Virus record (IMG/VR): IMGVR_UViG_3300031227_000018
Span: 45,219 to 109,218 of that record
Source: a virus
Length of the DNA: 64,000 nucleotides
Reading direction: 5' to 3' (one strand)
Shown here: positions 17,793-24,813 of the stretch, piece after piece
How the letters are laid out: each line of letters begins with the position of its first letter
Position numbering within the stretch: the stretch's first letter is position 1
The notes under the pieces: model-generated
What the model saw: the letters and a program-made list of their open reading frames with translations, nothing else
What the model was told of the DNA's origin: nothing
Databases searched by the model: none
Program-made: the position numbers and the translations under genes

Positions 17793-18206
17793 TCATTTTC
17801 CTTGCATAAATTCATTGTGCCCCATCTCTACCTCTTCGTACAGCCTAGCTATCTGCTTACAATGCTCATCTTCTCTGCGTTGGTACTTAACTATCTCCCT
17901 ATCCTTCTCGTCTAACAGTTCTTGTATGAAGGCTTGTAGTTCAAGAAAGCCACCAAGGTCAGCCAAGTCATATACTCCACCTTTTACCTGAAGACCTTTC
18001 TTCTTAATTATGTCGAAGATAAGTTCTCTTAGCTTTTCCTTCCAGTCTTTAGGCTTATCACACCTAGCGCACCCCAACTGAACAATACCAAACTTCTTCA
18101 TCACCTTAATTACTTCATCGAAGAAGTCTGACATTGACACAGCCTTATCTAATTCATTTCCTCTTACATGCATGAAGCTGACTTCACTTTTCTCTGAATC
18201 AATCAT
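17793..18206 (-). CDS. Hypothetical protein with C-terminal coiled coil
   Basis: 137 residues. The N-terminal part has KAVSMSDFFDEVIKVMKKFG and a CARCDKPKDWKEKLRELIF segment with one CxxC; the last ~50 residues are charged and helical (ELLDEKDREIVKYQRREDEHCKQIARLYEEVEM), likely a coiled coil. I recognise no family. It is the third-last visible step of the minus-strand accessory operon. Confidence 0.45.
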   Translation of the reverse strand: MIDSEKSEVSFMHVRGNELDKAVSMSDFFDEVIKVMKKFGIVQLGCARCDKPKDWKEKLRELIFDIIKKKGLQVKGGVYDLADLGGFLELQAFIQELLDEKDREIVKYQRREDEHCKQIARLYEEVEMGHNEFMQGK

Positions 18207-18255
18207 CTTACACTCCTATGTAAACATTTGTAAAATTATAAGCATCAGGTTTTGG

Positions 18256-18633
18256 TTATACCTCATAATAGCCATCTTTGTTGGGTGTGGCTGGCCATAT
18301 TATTTTATCATAGGGCTGTAGAAGCATAATTTTCTGCACTTCTTCCATAGAACCATATAGCGTTGTGGTTAAGTACCATATTGAATTGATCGCATTCACT
18401 ACCCTGTTGATTAGAGCCGGTGCTAATAATAGCTTGGGTTCTTCTTCTACATAAAATTCCCAATTGTCATCAATTTTTTCATCAATATCCCATGAATTTT
18501 CGCGGTTAGATCTACTGAATGTGTCTTTACCAAAAAACATTTTATCACCTACATAGAGTATCTTTATGTAGCAGTTTTCGCTCCATGCTTTCTTTCTTAC
18601 TTTTCTTCCTACCATACTTTTTGTTATTAGCAT
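18256..18633 (-). CDS. Hypothetical protein with a Tad2/DUF2829-like N-terminal pattern
   Basis: 125 residues. Residues 1-65 follow a pattern seen in many small phage proteins: a start with GRKVRKKAWSENCYIKI, a variable middle, then an Asn/Asp-Trp-Glu ending (DDNWEFYVEEE). This resembles the DUF2829 fold, which includes the anti-Thoeris protein Tad2, but the match is only to general features and the second half (residues 70-125, helical) is unfamiliar. A ribosome site GGAGAAAT precedes the start. It is treated as an accessory gene of unknown function; an anti-defence role is speculation prompted by its Tad1-like neighbour. Confidence 0.4.
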   Translation of the reverse strand: MLITKSMVGRKVRKKAWSENCYIKILYVGDKMFFGKDTFSRSNRENSWDIDEKIDDNWEFYVEEEPKLLLAPALINRVVNAINSIWYLTTTLYGSMEEVQKIMLLQPYDKIIWPATPNKDGYYEV

Positions 18634-18645
18634 TTTATTTCTCCT

Positions 18646-19011
18646 TTAGATATTTAACAATGTTTTCTCAATAGCCAATACGATAGCTAGGGAGGGTGTA
18701 GGTGCTGTTGCTTTTGCAGCAATGTTAGGCCCTAGATACCCCCATGACTTACTAAAACTTATGTCACATTCTTTATCAAAAAAACTCATAACAAAATAAC
18801 GGTAGCCTTTTTCTCTCATCTTATCCACAAGCATAAAAGCATCTGCTATGTTATCGCAGAAATTGGGCAATCCCAGCATAAGATTACCATTGCAAAACCA
18901 ATCAGTGCTGTGGATGTCAGACCCTATCCCATTTACCCCCACAACCCATGACTTTTTTTCCCACCCTAGAACCTTCTCAGCCATCAGTTTATTTAGCTTC
19001 TGTTTGTCCAT
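18646..19011 (-). CDS. Phage ABA-sandwich domain protein
   Basis: 121 residues from the ATG at 19011 (ribosome site AAAGGGGAT); an upstream in-frame start is less likely because it would run through the structured RNA region. It has the layout of the small phage ABA-sandwich family: an N-terminal LMAEKVLGWE helix, a mid-protein helix with DNIADAFMLVDKMREKG, a strand YRYFVMSFF, and a C-terminal APTPSLAIVLAIEKTLL helix. The family is common in phage accessory regions and its biochemical role is not established. It lies directly downstream of the structured RNA candidate on the same strand. Confidence 0.6.
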   Translation of the reverse strand: MDKQKLNKLMAEKVLGWEKKSWVVGVNGIGSDIHSTDWFCNGNLMLGLPNFCDNIADAFMLVDKMREKGYRYFVMSFFDKECDISFSKSWGYLGPNIAAKATAPTPSLAIVLAIEKTLLNI

Positions 19012-19039
19012 ATCATCCCCTTTAAATATTAACAGCGTA

Positions 19040-19179
19040 GAGCATGGCAAGATTCGAACTTGCTTGTCAATACGGGTGGCAACCAACTGTAGGACTTTTC
19101 AGTCCACCCACACGGGGAGCTTTCTTCGCACAGTGCCACAGAGTGCTTGTTACTCCGTAGGCGTCCCGTATCAACACTC
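19040..19179 (-). ncRNA. Structured RNA candidate with tRNA-like T-arm and acceptor
   Basis: Read on the minus strand, the 3' end has a perfect T-arm (GCAAG-TTCGAAT-CTTGC, 19047-19063) followed by CATGCTC, which pairs with GAGTGTT 140 bases upstream (19173-19179; two G-U pairs, one mismatch). Between them a 10-bp helix with wobbles (GTGTGGGTGG 19104-19113 with CCACCCGTAT 19070-19079) encloses a GAAA tetraloop hairpin (GGACT-GAAA-AGTCC, 19092-19105). The total is too long for a tRNA and no anticodon arm is evident. The surrounding 230 bases have no gene. A further GGTG-GGAA-CACC hairpin lies at 19207-19218. It could be a tRNA with an insertion, a degenerate tRNA or a novel RNA. Confidence 0.4.
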
Positions 19180-19230
19180 TAGCTTCTTACCGACACTATT
19201 AGCATAGGTGTTCCCACCACGCCGCACGCC

Positions 19231-19248
19231 CTAGCTGTCAAAGATCAA
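19231..19248 (-). repeat. boxA-like repeat, copy 2
   Basis: Minus strand TTGATCTTTGACAGCTAG, identical to copy 1 (19435-19452) except one base. Each copy starts within the stop codon of the gene before it. The core TGATCTTTGACA differs from the ribosomal boxA consensus TGCTCTTTAACA at two positions. It precedes the structured RNA candidate. Confidence 0.55.
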
Positions 19249-19424
19249 TTGCGATTCCAATACCAATTCAATGTGCTGTTAAACCCCAATTCCCTTATTG
19301 CATCCTGTAGCCATTCCGGTAAAAGGCACCCATTATTTTGTAGAGACAATAAAAGATATTCTTCCTTTTTATTTTGTGGGATAAAATTACAATTTCCACA
19401 TCCTAAGTTTGCAATTATTATCAT
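19245..19424 (-). CDS. Small hypothetical protein with an N-terminal CxxC
   Basis: 59 residues from ATG 19424, with a good ribosome site (GGGAGGGACATG). It begins with a hydrophobic strand and a Cys pair (ANLGCGNCNF) and has a Trp-rich end (LNWYWNRN). It is flanked precisely by the two boxA-like repeats, its stop codon being part of copy 2. No family is recognised, but the ribosome site, co-directional placement and lack of any alternative make it a likely real gene. Confidence 0.55.
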   Translation of the reverse strand: MIIIANLGCGNCNFIPQNKKEEYLLLSLQNNGCLLPEWLQDAIRELGFNSTLNWYWNRN

Positions 19425-19434
19425 GTCCCTCCCA

Positions 19435-19452
19435 CTAGCTGTTAAAGATCAA
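19435..19452 (-). repeat. boxA-like repeat, copy 1
   Basis: Minus strand TTGATCTTTAACAGCTAG. The core TGATCTTTAACA matches the rRNA boxA consensus TGCTCTTTAACA at 11 of 12 positions. It starts in the TGA stop of the Tad1-like gene and lies 11 bases before the next start. The same 13-base core occurs on the plus strand at 60405-60417. Confidence 0.55.
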
Positions 19453-19769
19453 ACCTCATGAATCCCTTCAACCCCTCTTACCTCTCTGTCTTGTGTTCTT
19501 TTATTGAGCCACATCAGAGCTTCTTCTAGTTTTATTATTGCCATAGCGTTTTCTTTACATACGAATTTGCTTGATTGATAGGCTTGAATTCTTTGCCTAC
19601 AAGCATCCATTACAGTTTCAACAAATGCTCCATTAGGTTCTCGCCTATCTGTGCCTTTTCCTAATGGTCCATCTTGCCAACTGATTGAAATTCCCGTTCC
19701 TTCGACACTTCCTCCAGTTGGATTACCATTTTCGTCTTGTGTGTTAACTGCATGATATTCTGCCAACAT
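19449..19769 (-). CDS. Tad1/Acb2-type cyclic-nucleotide sponge candidate (anti-Thoeris/anti-CBASS)
   Basis: 106 residues. The N-terminal half is Gly-rich and beta-like, with SWQDGPLGKGTDRREPNGAF leading into a helix (FVETVMDACRQRIQAYQ). The C-terminal ~40 residues form a helical hairpin partner with CKENAMAIIKLEEALMWLNK and the ending REVRGVEGIHEV. To my knowledge this layout matches the Acb2/Tad1 hairpin-domain family, whose members bind and sequester cyclic signalling nucleotides of Thoeris or CBASS defence. Many uncharacterised phage relatives exist, so ligand and activity are inferred. It lies in the minus-strand accessory block, upstream of a boxA-like repeat. Confidence 0.6.
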   Translation of the reverse strand: MLAEYHAVNTQDENGNPTGGSVEGTGISISWQDGPLGKGTDRREPNGAFVETVMDACRQRIQAYQSSKFVCKENAMAIIKLEEALMWLNKRTQDREVRGVEGIHEV

Positions 19770-19781
19770 ATTTACCTCCCT

Positions 19782-19982
19782 TTAAGGTTTACATGTCCAT
19801 TTAATATGCAACTCGTTATTTTTCCATCTTTTTAATTCATCGTCCATACCCGCACTGGATAAATAATTTTTAATAGCAAAATTAATGTCTTTAGAATTAG
19901 TGCTGGAAATAGGACTAAAAACAATTTCAAGTACATCTCCATCCCACCTATGATCTATAACAAAAAACGCTCTACTTGTCAT
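19782..19982 (-). CDS. Small hypothetical protein
   Basis: 66 residues, ribosome site AGGGAGGGTTG before the ATG at 19982. It has two strands (RAFFVIDHRW, VLEIVFSPI), a helix (NFAIKNYLSSAG) and a final strand (ELHIKWTCKP), an alpha/beta arrangement. No family is recognised. It lies just downstream of tRNA-Glu on the same strand and 12 bases before the Tad1-like gene. Confidence 0.5.
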   Translation of the reverse strand: MTSRAFFVIDHRWDGDVLEIVFSPISSTNSKDINFAIKNYLSSAGMDDELKRWKNNELHIKWTCKP

Positions 19983-20005
19983 TCAACCCTCCCTTTTTAA
20001 ATTTG

Positions 20006-20078
20006 TGCTCCCAGCGGGATTTGAACCCACAATCCTCAGCGTGAAAAGCTGATGGCCTAACCATTAGCCCATGGGAGC
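20006..20078 (-). tRNA. tRNA-Glu (anticodon UUC)
   Basis: A complete 73-nt cloverleaf on the minus strand. The acceptor stem GCTCCCA/TGGGAGC is perfect with discriminator A; the D-arm contains GGTTAG; the anticodon arm is TCAGC-TTTTCAC-GCTGA with anticodon TTC; the T-arm is GTGGG-TTCAAAT-CCCGC. CCA is not encoded. It lies between the helicase and a small accessory gene on the same strand. It may supplement decoding of GAA, a frequent codon in this AT-rich genome. Confidence 0.93.
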
Positions 20079-20087
20079 ATTCAGTCA

Positions 20088-21578
20088 TTAAAAATCTCTA
20101 TATATTATCTCGCTGGGATATCTTTTATAGATTTCCATTCGAGCATTGTGATGTTTATAAAGATATTTCGTCCCCTTATTCGTAAAATCAATAAAATAAG
20201 CTGACTTTTTGTTTTCATGTGGACGCAATAATCTACCAATTTTCTGAACTACTTCGCTATCAGCTTTAAAACCAGAAGCTAATATACCCACTTGGGCAGG
20301 AACAGTATCAACACCCTCGCCTATCACTGATGTTCCTATCAAAATATTGAATTTGTTATCATTAAAATCCTCAAGAATTTGCTTGTTCACTTTTCGTTTC
20401 CATTTGCCAGTAATAAAAACAGAACCTTCAATCTTTTCTTGCAAAATTTCTCCATGTTTAATCTCGTTTACAAAAATAATAGTAGGGACATTGTTGCTGT
20501 CAAGTTTTTGAGCAATTTCAACAATCTTATCATTATACTCTTCGTTTTGGATAAGAGCCATTTGATTTTCTTCTCTCCATTTACTCTCTATATAAGGATT
20601 ATCGTATTTATACACTATGAATTTAATGGGACTTAAAAACTTGTCGCTTATACCTTTATTAAACCCATACTCATACAAAACGTCTGACATAATAGCTTTT
20701 AATGATAAATCTGAATTATCATTTCTATAATTAGTAGCTGTGAAGCCATAACGAAAATAAATATCCTTAAATTGATTGAAATTTAATGAAGATAAGGTTT
20801 CAGCTGAGGAATGGTGAAATTCGTCTGTAATCAACATGTCGATTGATTCAAACCATTCTGCAGGTATCTTCGGTAAGGATTGATAGGTGGCCACTGTGAT
20901 ATCTTTATCAAACTGTTTTTTGCCACCTGTGATAACCCCTACGAATCTTTTACCATACAATTCAATCAATTGACTTTCAAAGATATCTAAGATATTGGAA
21001 GACGGTACCACCACAAGAGTCTTCACTCCCTTTTCTTTAATCAGTTCCTTAATGATAAGTGTCTTCCCTGTTCCAGTGGCTGCTTCTACAATTCCACGGG
21101 AGTGAATCTTTAACTTTTCTAAGATTTCTTTTTGATAATACCTTAATTTTGGTAATTTAGTGAGTTTAAGATAATTCTTTTCTTTTTCTTCGGGTTTCTT
21201 TCTAGCATCTTCTATGGTGTAATGAATCTTAAAATTTTTGAGATATTTTTCAACCATACATAAAAGACCTGTCGGGAATGAATTATTTGACCTATTGAAG
21301 AGTTTAACAATGGTAGCTTTTTCAACCCATTCTTCCAGCCTTTGTGGAGTGATATAAAGATACTTTAAAAGATCTGGTCGACTCTTCCTCAATTCTTCTT
21401 TACTGAAAATTTTGGCATCTCTATATTTCTTCTTCATTACATTACGTATGAAGACATAATCCTCTTTGCGATAAGAAAGAAGATCATTAAGATTGGAAGA
21501 TAATTCGTTGATCACATTTGGATTATTATCTCCATATTTTATAAAACAGGTGCTATTATGGATTATGATTGTTATCAT
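20088..21578 (-). CDS. UvsW-like superfamily 2 DNA helicase
   Basis: 496 residues, close to T4 UvsW (about 500). Helicase motifs are in order: RYYQKEILEKL (Q-like region, ~148), Walker A EAATGTGKTLI (~166), motif Ia VVVPSS, Walker B ITDEFHHSS (~250), motif III GFTATNYR, and motif VI QKIGRLLRPHENKK (~460). The N-terminal ~140 residues are a separate accessory domain, as in UvsW. UvsW-type enzymes unwind R-loops and branched recombination intermediates and help shift from origin- to recombination-dependent replication, consistent with the recombination genes elsewhere in the window. The start at 21578 lies very close to the promoter-like element upstream and has only a weak ribosome site. Confidence 0.85.
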   Translation of the reverse strand: MITIIIHNSTCFIKYGDNNPNVINELSSNLNDLLSYRKEDYVFIRNVMKKKYRDAKIFSKEELRKSRPDLLKYLYITPQRLEEWVEKATIVKLFNRSNNSFPTGLLCMVEKYLKNFKIHYTIEDARKKPEEKEKNYLKLTKLPKLRYYQKEILEKLKIHSRGIVEAATGTGKTLIIKELIKEKGVKTLVVVPSSNILDIFESQLIELYGKRFVGVITGGKKQFDKDITVATYQSLPKIPAEWFESIDMLITDEFHHSSAETLSSLNFNQFKDIYFRYGFTATNYRNDNSDLSLKAIMSDVLYEYGFNKGISDKFLSPIKFIVYKYDNPYIESKWREENQMALIQNEEYNDKIVEIAQKLDSNNVPTIIFVNEIKHGEILQEKIEGSVFITGKWKRKVNKQILEDFNDNKFNILIGTSVIGEGVDTVPAQVGILASGFKADSEVVQKIGRLLRPHENKKSAYFIDFTNKGTKYLYKHHNARMEIYKRYPSEIIYRDF

Positions 21579-21906
21579 ATTTCACACTTTAATTGTTCTA
21601 ATGAAGAAAGTAAAAAACTATTTTGTGCCCTTTTATTTTTTAAAAGATTTTAGTTTGCTTCTATAACTCTACTTACCTTATGAATTTATTTAATTCTCAA
21701 TTGAATAAAACTGTATCCGAGAGTTACAAAACATTCTTTTTTTTAATAAAAAAAACAGCAAAAAACAATAAATCACTTCATTAAATGAGTTGATAAAAAC
21801 TTTAAAAGTTAAGTGGTTAAGTGAGTGAAACGGATTTTTGATATAGTTTTTCTTAACTTATTGATTTTAAAAAGAATGGGGTATAAAAAAATGAAACACT
21901 TCCTAA
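21579..21906. other. 328-base AT-rich region without a gene
   Basis: It contains the minus-strand promoter-like element at 21586-21624, runs of A and T (for example near 21739-21762), a short palindrome around CTCAATTGA, and near 21878 GGGTATAAAAAAATGAAACA, which is nearly repeated at 57630 (GGGTATAAAAAAATAAAACA). No reading frame of note and no convincing hairpin terminator for the gene ending at 21907 were found. Confidence 0.5.
21586..21624 (-). promoter_or_regulatory. Bipartite promoter-like element before the UvsW-like gene
   Basis: Minus strand AAAATAGTTTTTTA (21611-21624), then 18 bases, then TTAAAGT (21586-21592). It is the same first block and spacing as the other copies. The second block is only 8 bases before the start codon, which would leave almost no leader if it were a -10 box. 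Confidence 0.5.
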
Positions 21907-22860
21907 TTATATGTAGTTGTGGATTGATACTTCTAATAATCCACGATTGATGAGGTTGTGTAAAAGATAATATCCAAAACATTCCTTATCTCTTATCCCC
22001 CTTAGCAATTCTTTCATATAACGAGGTCTTTTAATCTTCTTTTTGTAATTATCCGATAGATTTTTCTTGAACCTTAGAACGTCTACGATCCTTGAACAAT
22101 CTTTTTTTGATGATGTAGGTCGGATAATTTTAGTATATACATTAGTTATATTTGTGCTTATTTCCGGAACACCCTCAAAAGGGTGAATTTTTTCTGTTAT
22201 TTTTGTAGATGGATTGACGGGGGGAGGGCTTTTTTTATCGATTGTAGTCTTAATGATAAGATACAATTTCCAAGTATTGTTTTTAAAATTCTTTTTGATA
22301 AATGCCCTGACCAGTGAATATTCTTTGGGACTTGTTTTAGAATGACCGATAACTTTCGTATGACCATTTTTTTGGTCTACTTTTTGTTCGTGTTCTAATA
22401 AATCAATTTCGTTATTTTTTTCGTATCTTTTTGCCAGTTTAGGTGTTGTAACGATCCCCATTTTCATAAGTTTTTTAATGACATCTTTTCCTTCTAATGG
22501 GAAGTTTATCTTTTTAAATTTAAGCCAAGCGTCAAAGTAATTTGATTTTTCGGATTTACTTAGTTTGAATGATTGTGGTGAAAGTAATATTGGTAGGAAA
22601 ATCTTCTCATCAGAACCTCTTCGGATCACTTCATCTCGAATGAGTTGTATGGATGTTGCGTGTAAGTTTGGGAATTTTTTTCTGCATTTTTTATATAGTA
22701 TTTCGTGGTGAAATTTACGATCAACGGTTTTATTGGTTTTTATCAAGTTTGAATGTAGCTCAACAACCTCGTTGGTGTCGTTTAAAAGACTTTCTAACAA
22801 ATCTCGTTTTGCTTTTTTGGGATTTAGATTTAAGTGTAATGTAGTGTATTTTTCTTTCAT
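21907..22860 (-). CDS. Hypothetical protein, possible relict of a TnpB-type N-terminal region
   Basis: 317 residues, very basic. The N-terminal ~130 residues (helical, with LYKKCRKKFPNLHATSIQLIRDEV, then LPILLSPQSFKLSKSEKSNYFDAWLKFKKI) have a flavour of the N-terminal region of TnpB/IS605 OrfB proteins. The catalytic RuvC motifs are absent and the second half is unfamiliar. It could be a degenerate or repurposed transposon protein, or unrelated. It is transcribed away from the chaperonin gene, from a copy of the repeated promoter-like element. Function unknown. Confidence 0.45.
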   Translation of the reverse strand: MKEKYTTLHLNLNPKKAKRDLLESLLNDTNEVVELHSNLIKTNKTVDRKFHHEILYKKCRKKFPNLHATSIQLIRDEVIRRGSDEKIFLPILLSPQSFKLSKSEKSNYFDAWLKFKKINFPLEGKDVIKKLMKMGIVTTPKLAKRYEKNNEIDLLEHEQKVDQKNGHTKVIGHSKTSPKEYSLVRAFIKKNFKNNTWKLYLIIKTTIDKKSPPPVNPSTKITEKIHPFEGVPEISTNITNVYTKIIRPTSSKKDCSRIVDVLRFKKNLSDNYKKKIKRPRYMKELLRGIRDKECFGYYLLHNLINRGLLEVSIHNYI

Positions 22861-22877
22861 CGTATTTTATAGATACT

Positions 22878-22917
22878 CTTATAGTTGCCAAAAATCAAAA
22901 AGTAAAAAACTATTTTC
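22878..22917 (-). promoter_or_regulatory. Bipartite promoter-like element, divergent minus copy
   Basis: Minus strand GAAAATAGTTTTTTA (22903-22917), 18 bases, then CTATAAG (22878-22884), followed 18 bases later by the start of the 317-aa gene. It lies back to back with the plus-strand copy at 22927. Confidence 0.6.
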
Positions 22918-22926
22918 AAAAAAGAT

Positions 22927-22965
22927 AAAATAGTTTTTTATTTTTTTGTTTCAATGGAGTAAAAG
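22927..22965 (+). promoter_or_regulatory. Bipartite promoter-like element before the chaperonin gene
   Basis: AAAATAGTTTTTTA (22927-22940), 18 bases, then GTAAAAG (22959-22965). It is followed by a 125-base leader with a hairpin and then the chaperonin gene. With the minus copy it forms a divergent control region of about 230 bases between two operons. Confidence 0.6.
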
Positions 22966-23006
22966 GAATGCAGTTCTTTGAGAGAGCTGTTTGTGTGGCA
23001 GGTGGA

Positions 23007-23045
23007 TTGGGGGTCGTTGATTTTCCATCCCCCAAGTGCGACCCT
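23007..23045 (+). promoter_or_regulatory. Leader hairpin with two alternative pairings upstream of chaperonin
   Basis: TTGGGGG (23007-23013) pairs with CCCCCAA (23029-23035). Alternatively GGGTCG (23011-23016) pairs with CGACCC (23039-23044). The two cannot form together, an attenuator- or switch-like arrangement in an otherwise AT-rich leader. Neither stem is followed by a U-run, so control may be at translation or by RNA stability. Confidence 0.4.
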
Positions 23046-23089
23046 CATCCGCTTGTCATAAAATCGATAATAACATCATAGGAGGTCAA

Positions 23090-24811
23090 ATGGAGTCTGT
23101 AAAAGCAAAAAGGATAGTTTCTAAGCAGAGGTTTCGTGATTTGGTGATTCAAGGTGTGGGCATTTTATCAGAACCTGTAGTTGCCACATTAGGCCCAGAG
23201 GGTTTGCCAATCTTGATTCAAAGAGATGGAGCTCCGCCGTTTTTTACAAAAGACGGTGTAACAGTGGCTCGTCATACAAAAGTCAAAAATCCGTTGCTTG
23301 ATACGATAATCACTTCATTAAAAGAAAGTTCTGAAAAAACTAATGAAAAAGTTGGTGATGGAACAACAACCGCAGTGGCTTTGTCTGCCGCTATTATTCG
23401 TGAGGGGATGAAACAGATAAAATCTGGAATTGTCACTCCACAAGAATTGGTTAATGGTATTCGTAAATTAGGAGATCTGTTTCCAGCTGTTTTAGAAAAA
23501 TGGGTAAGAAAGATAAAGACAAAAGAGGAGCAGCACAATGTTGCTTATATATCAGCTAATAATGATAAAGTCATTGCAGATAAAGTTGTGGAAGCTGTTG
23601 AGATGGCAGGGGAAGACGGTTATGTTTCGCTTGAAGATGGTACTTCAAAAGAAATTAAGGTTCAGTTTGTTGAGGGATATACTTTATCGTCTGGGTGGTC
23701 TAATATCGGAGCTTATGGGACTACTTTTGTTAATAATTCTCAAAAAAATTCAGTGGACATATTGAAGCCAGCGATTCTTTTATATGATGGAGTTGTTTCT
23801 GATGTCAATGATTTGGCTAATTTCTACATTGCTTTAACAAACAACGGGACTAGACCGATTCCATTATTAATAATAGCTCATAATTTTGAGGGCGAAGCAC
23901 TTAATATGCTTATTCTCAATAAGCGTGCTGGTCAAATTGTTGGGCTTGCAAAAGTTCCTTATTTGTCAACCATCAGTAGTCGTCGTTGGCTTTTAGATGA
24001 TTTGGCAGCTTTGACGGGTGGTAAGGTTGTTGAGCATGATTCTAATGGTATTATGAAGGGAGTTTTTAGTGGTGAAAAAGTTAAGACCCTTAATGAAGGG
24101 GTGTTGGGGTGTTGTGATAAAGTGGTTATTGGTAAAAAAGATACGATAATTTATGGTGGTCATAGTGATGATGAAGAAAAGATCAAGTACAGTGACACTT
24201 TGAGAGGACAGTTGCCGGATGCTGAAAGTGAATCGGAGTTTGATGTTGATTTGATCAAAACTCGTTTATCTAAAATGTTTGGTGGTATAGTGGAAATTCA
24301 GGTGGGCGGTTCTACTGAATTGGAGGTTAGAGAGAAAAAGTACAGGGTTGAAGATGCACTCAATGCGACGCGTGCTGCAACTGAAATGGGTGTAGTTCCT
24401 GGTGGTGGGATTGTTTTTTTCAATCTAGCAGAAATTTTCTTAAAAGATTATTTAAGAGATAATGTTCATATGGCAATAGCTATTAAAGTCATGAAAGAAG
24501 CGTTAAAAGATCCCCTTAGAATTATATTGTCAAACGCTGATATTAAACCTGATGAGATAATCGGTGATCTTTTAAAGACAGTGCGGTCGCACCCTCTCAG
24601 GGGTTATGATGCGAAAAAGAAGGTTTTAGTGGAGAATATGATGGATGCAGGGATTATGGATCCTCTTAAGGTGTCAATTTTGGCTCTTAGAAGTGCGATT
24701 TCAATATCTTGTGAATTATTGTGTGGTGGTGGAATGTTGGCTTTTGATGAAGGCACTGACAATCCTTCACAATCTGACTTTTATGTTAATGAATCCAATC
24801 AGGAGGTGTAG
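23090..24811 (+). CDS. GroEL-type chaperonin
   Basis: 573 residues from ATG 23090, preceded by AGGAGG; E. coli GroEL has 548. Nucleotide-binding motifs are recognisable: VATLGPEGLPILI (~30), FFTKDGVTVARH (~58), VGDGTTTAVALSAAI (~90, with the catalytic Asp), and VVPGGGIVFF (~437). The apical region (190-375) is strongly diverged and the Gly-Gly-Met C-terminal tail is missing, replaced by an acidic tail. It would form a folding chamber for phage proteins such as capsid or tail subunits. No GroES gene is visible nearby, so it may use host GroES or work without one, as reported for some phage chaperonins. It begins the plus-strand replication block. Confidence 0.85.
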   Translation: MESVKAKRIVSKQRFRDLVIQGVGILSEPVVATLGPEGLPILIQRDGAPPFFTKDGVTVARHTKVKNPLLDTIITSLKESSEKTNEKVGDGTTTAVALSAAIIREGMKQIKSGIVTPQELVNGIRKLGDLFPAVLEKWVRKIKTKEEQHNVAYISANNDKVIADKVVEAVEMAGEDGYVSLEDGTSKEIKVQFVEGYTLSSGWSNIGAYGTTFVNNSQKNSVDILKPAILLYDGVVSDVNDLANFYIALTNNGTRPIPLLIIAHNFEGEALNMLILNKRAGQIVGLAKVPYLSTISSRRWLLDDLAALTGGKVVEHDSNGIMKGVFSGEKVKTLNEGVLGCCDKVVIGKKDTIIYGGHSDDEEKIKYSDTLRGQLPDAESESEFDVDLIKTRLSKMFGGIVEIQVGGSTELEVREKKYRVEDALNATRAATEMGVVPGGGIVFFNLAEIFLKDYLRDNVHMAIAIKVMKEALKDPLRIILSNADIKPDEIIGDLLKTVRSHPLRGYDAKKKVLVENMMDAGIMDPLKVSILALRSAISISCELLCGGGMLAFDEGTDNPSQSDFYVNESNQEV

Positions 24812-24813
24812 CG

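Noticed and set aside
18256-18633. Firm assignment as Tad2 anti-Thoeris protein
   Set aside because: Only general DUF2829-like features match; the second half is unrelated, so it is left as hypothetical.
19022-19180. A standard tRNA gene (Phe- or Tyr-like) on the minus strand
   Set aside because: The T-arm is convincing, but no 7-base acceptor partner lies at the right distance and the only GAA-containing loop is a GAAA tetraloop, not an anticodon loop. Kept only as a structured RNA candidate.
18848-19207. Plus-strand reading frame of 119 codons opposite the ABA-sandwich gene and structured RNA
   Set aside because: No ribosome site, unusual composition and antisense to a well-supported gene.
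19022-19230. tmRNA or group I intron
   Set aside because: No tag-peptide frame, no tmRNA 5' consensus and no recognisable intron core (P, Q, R, S elements) could be found.
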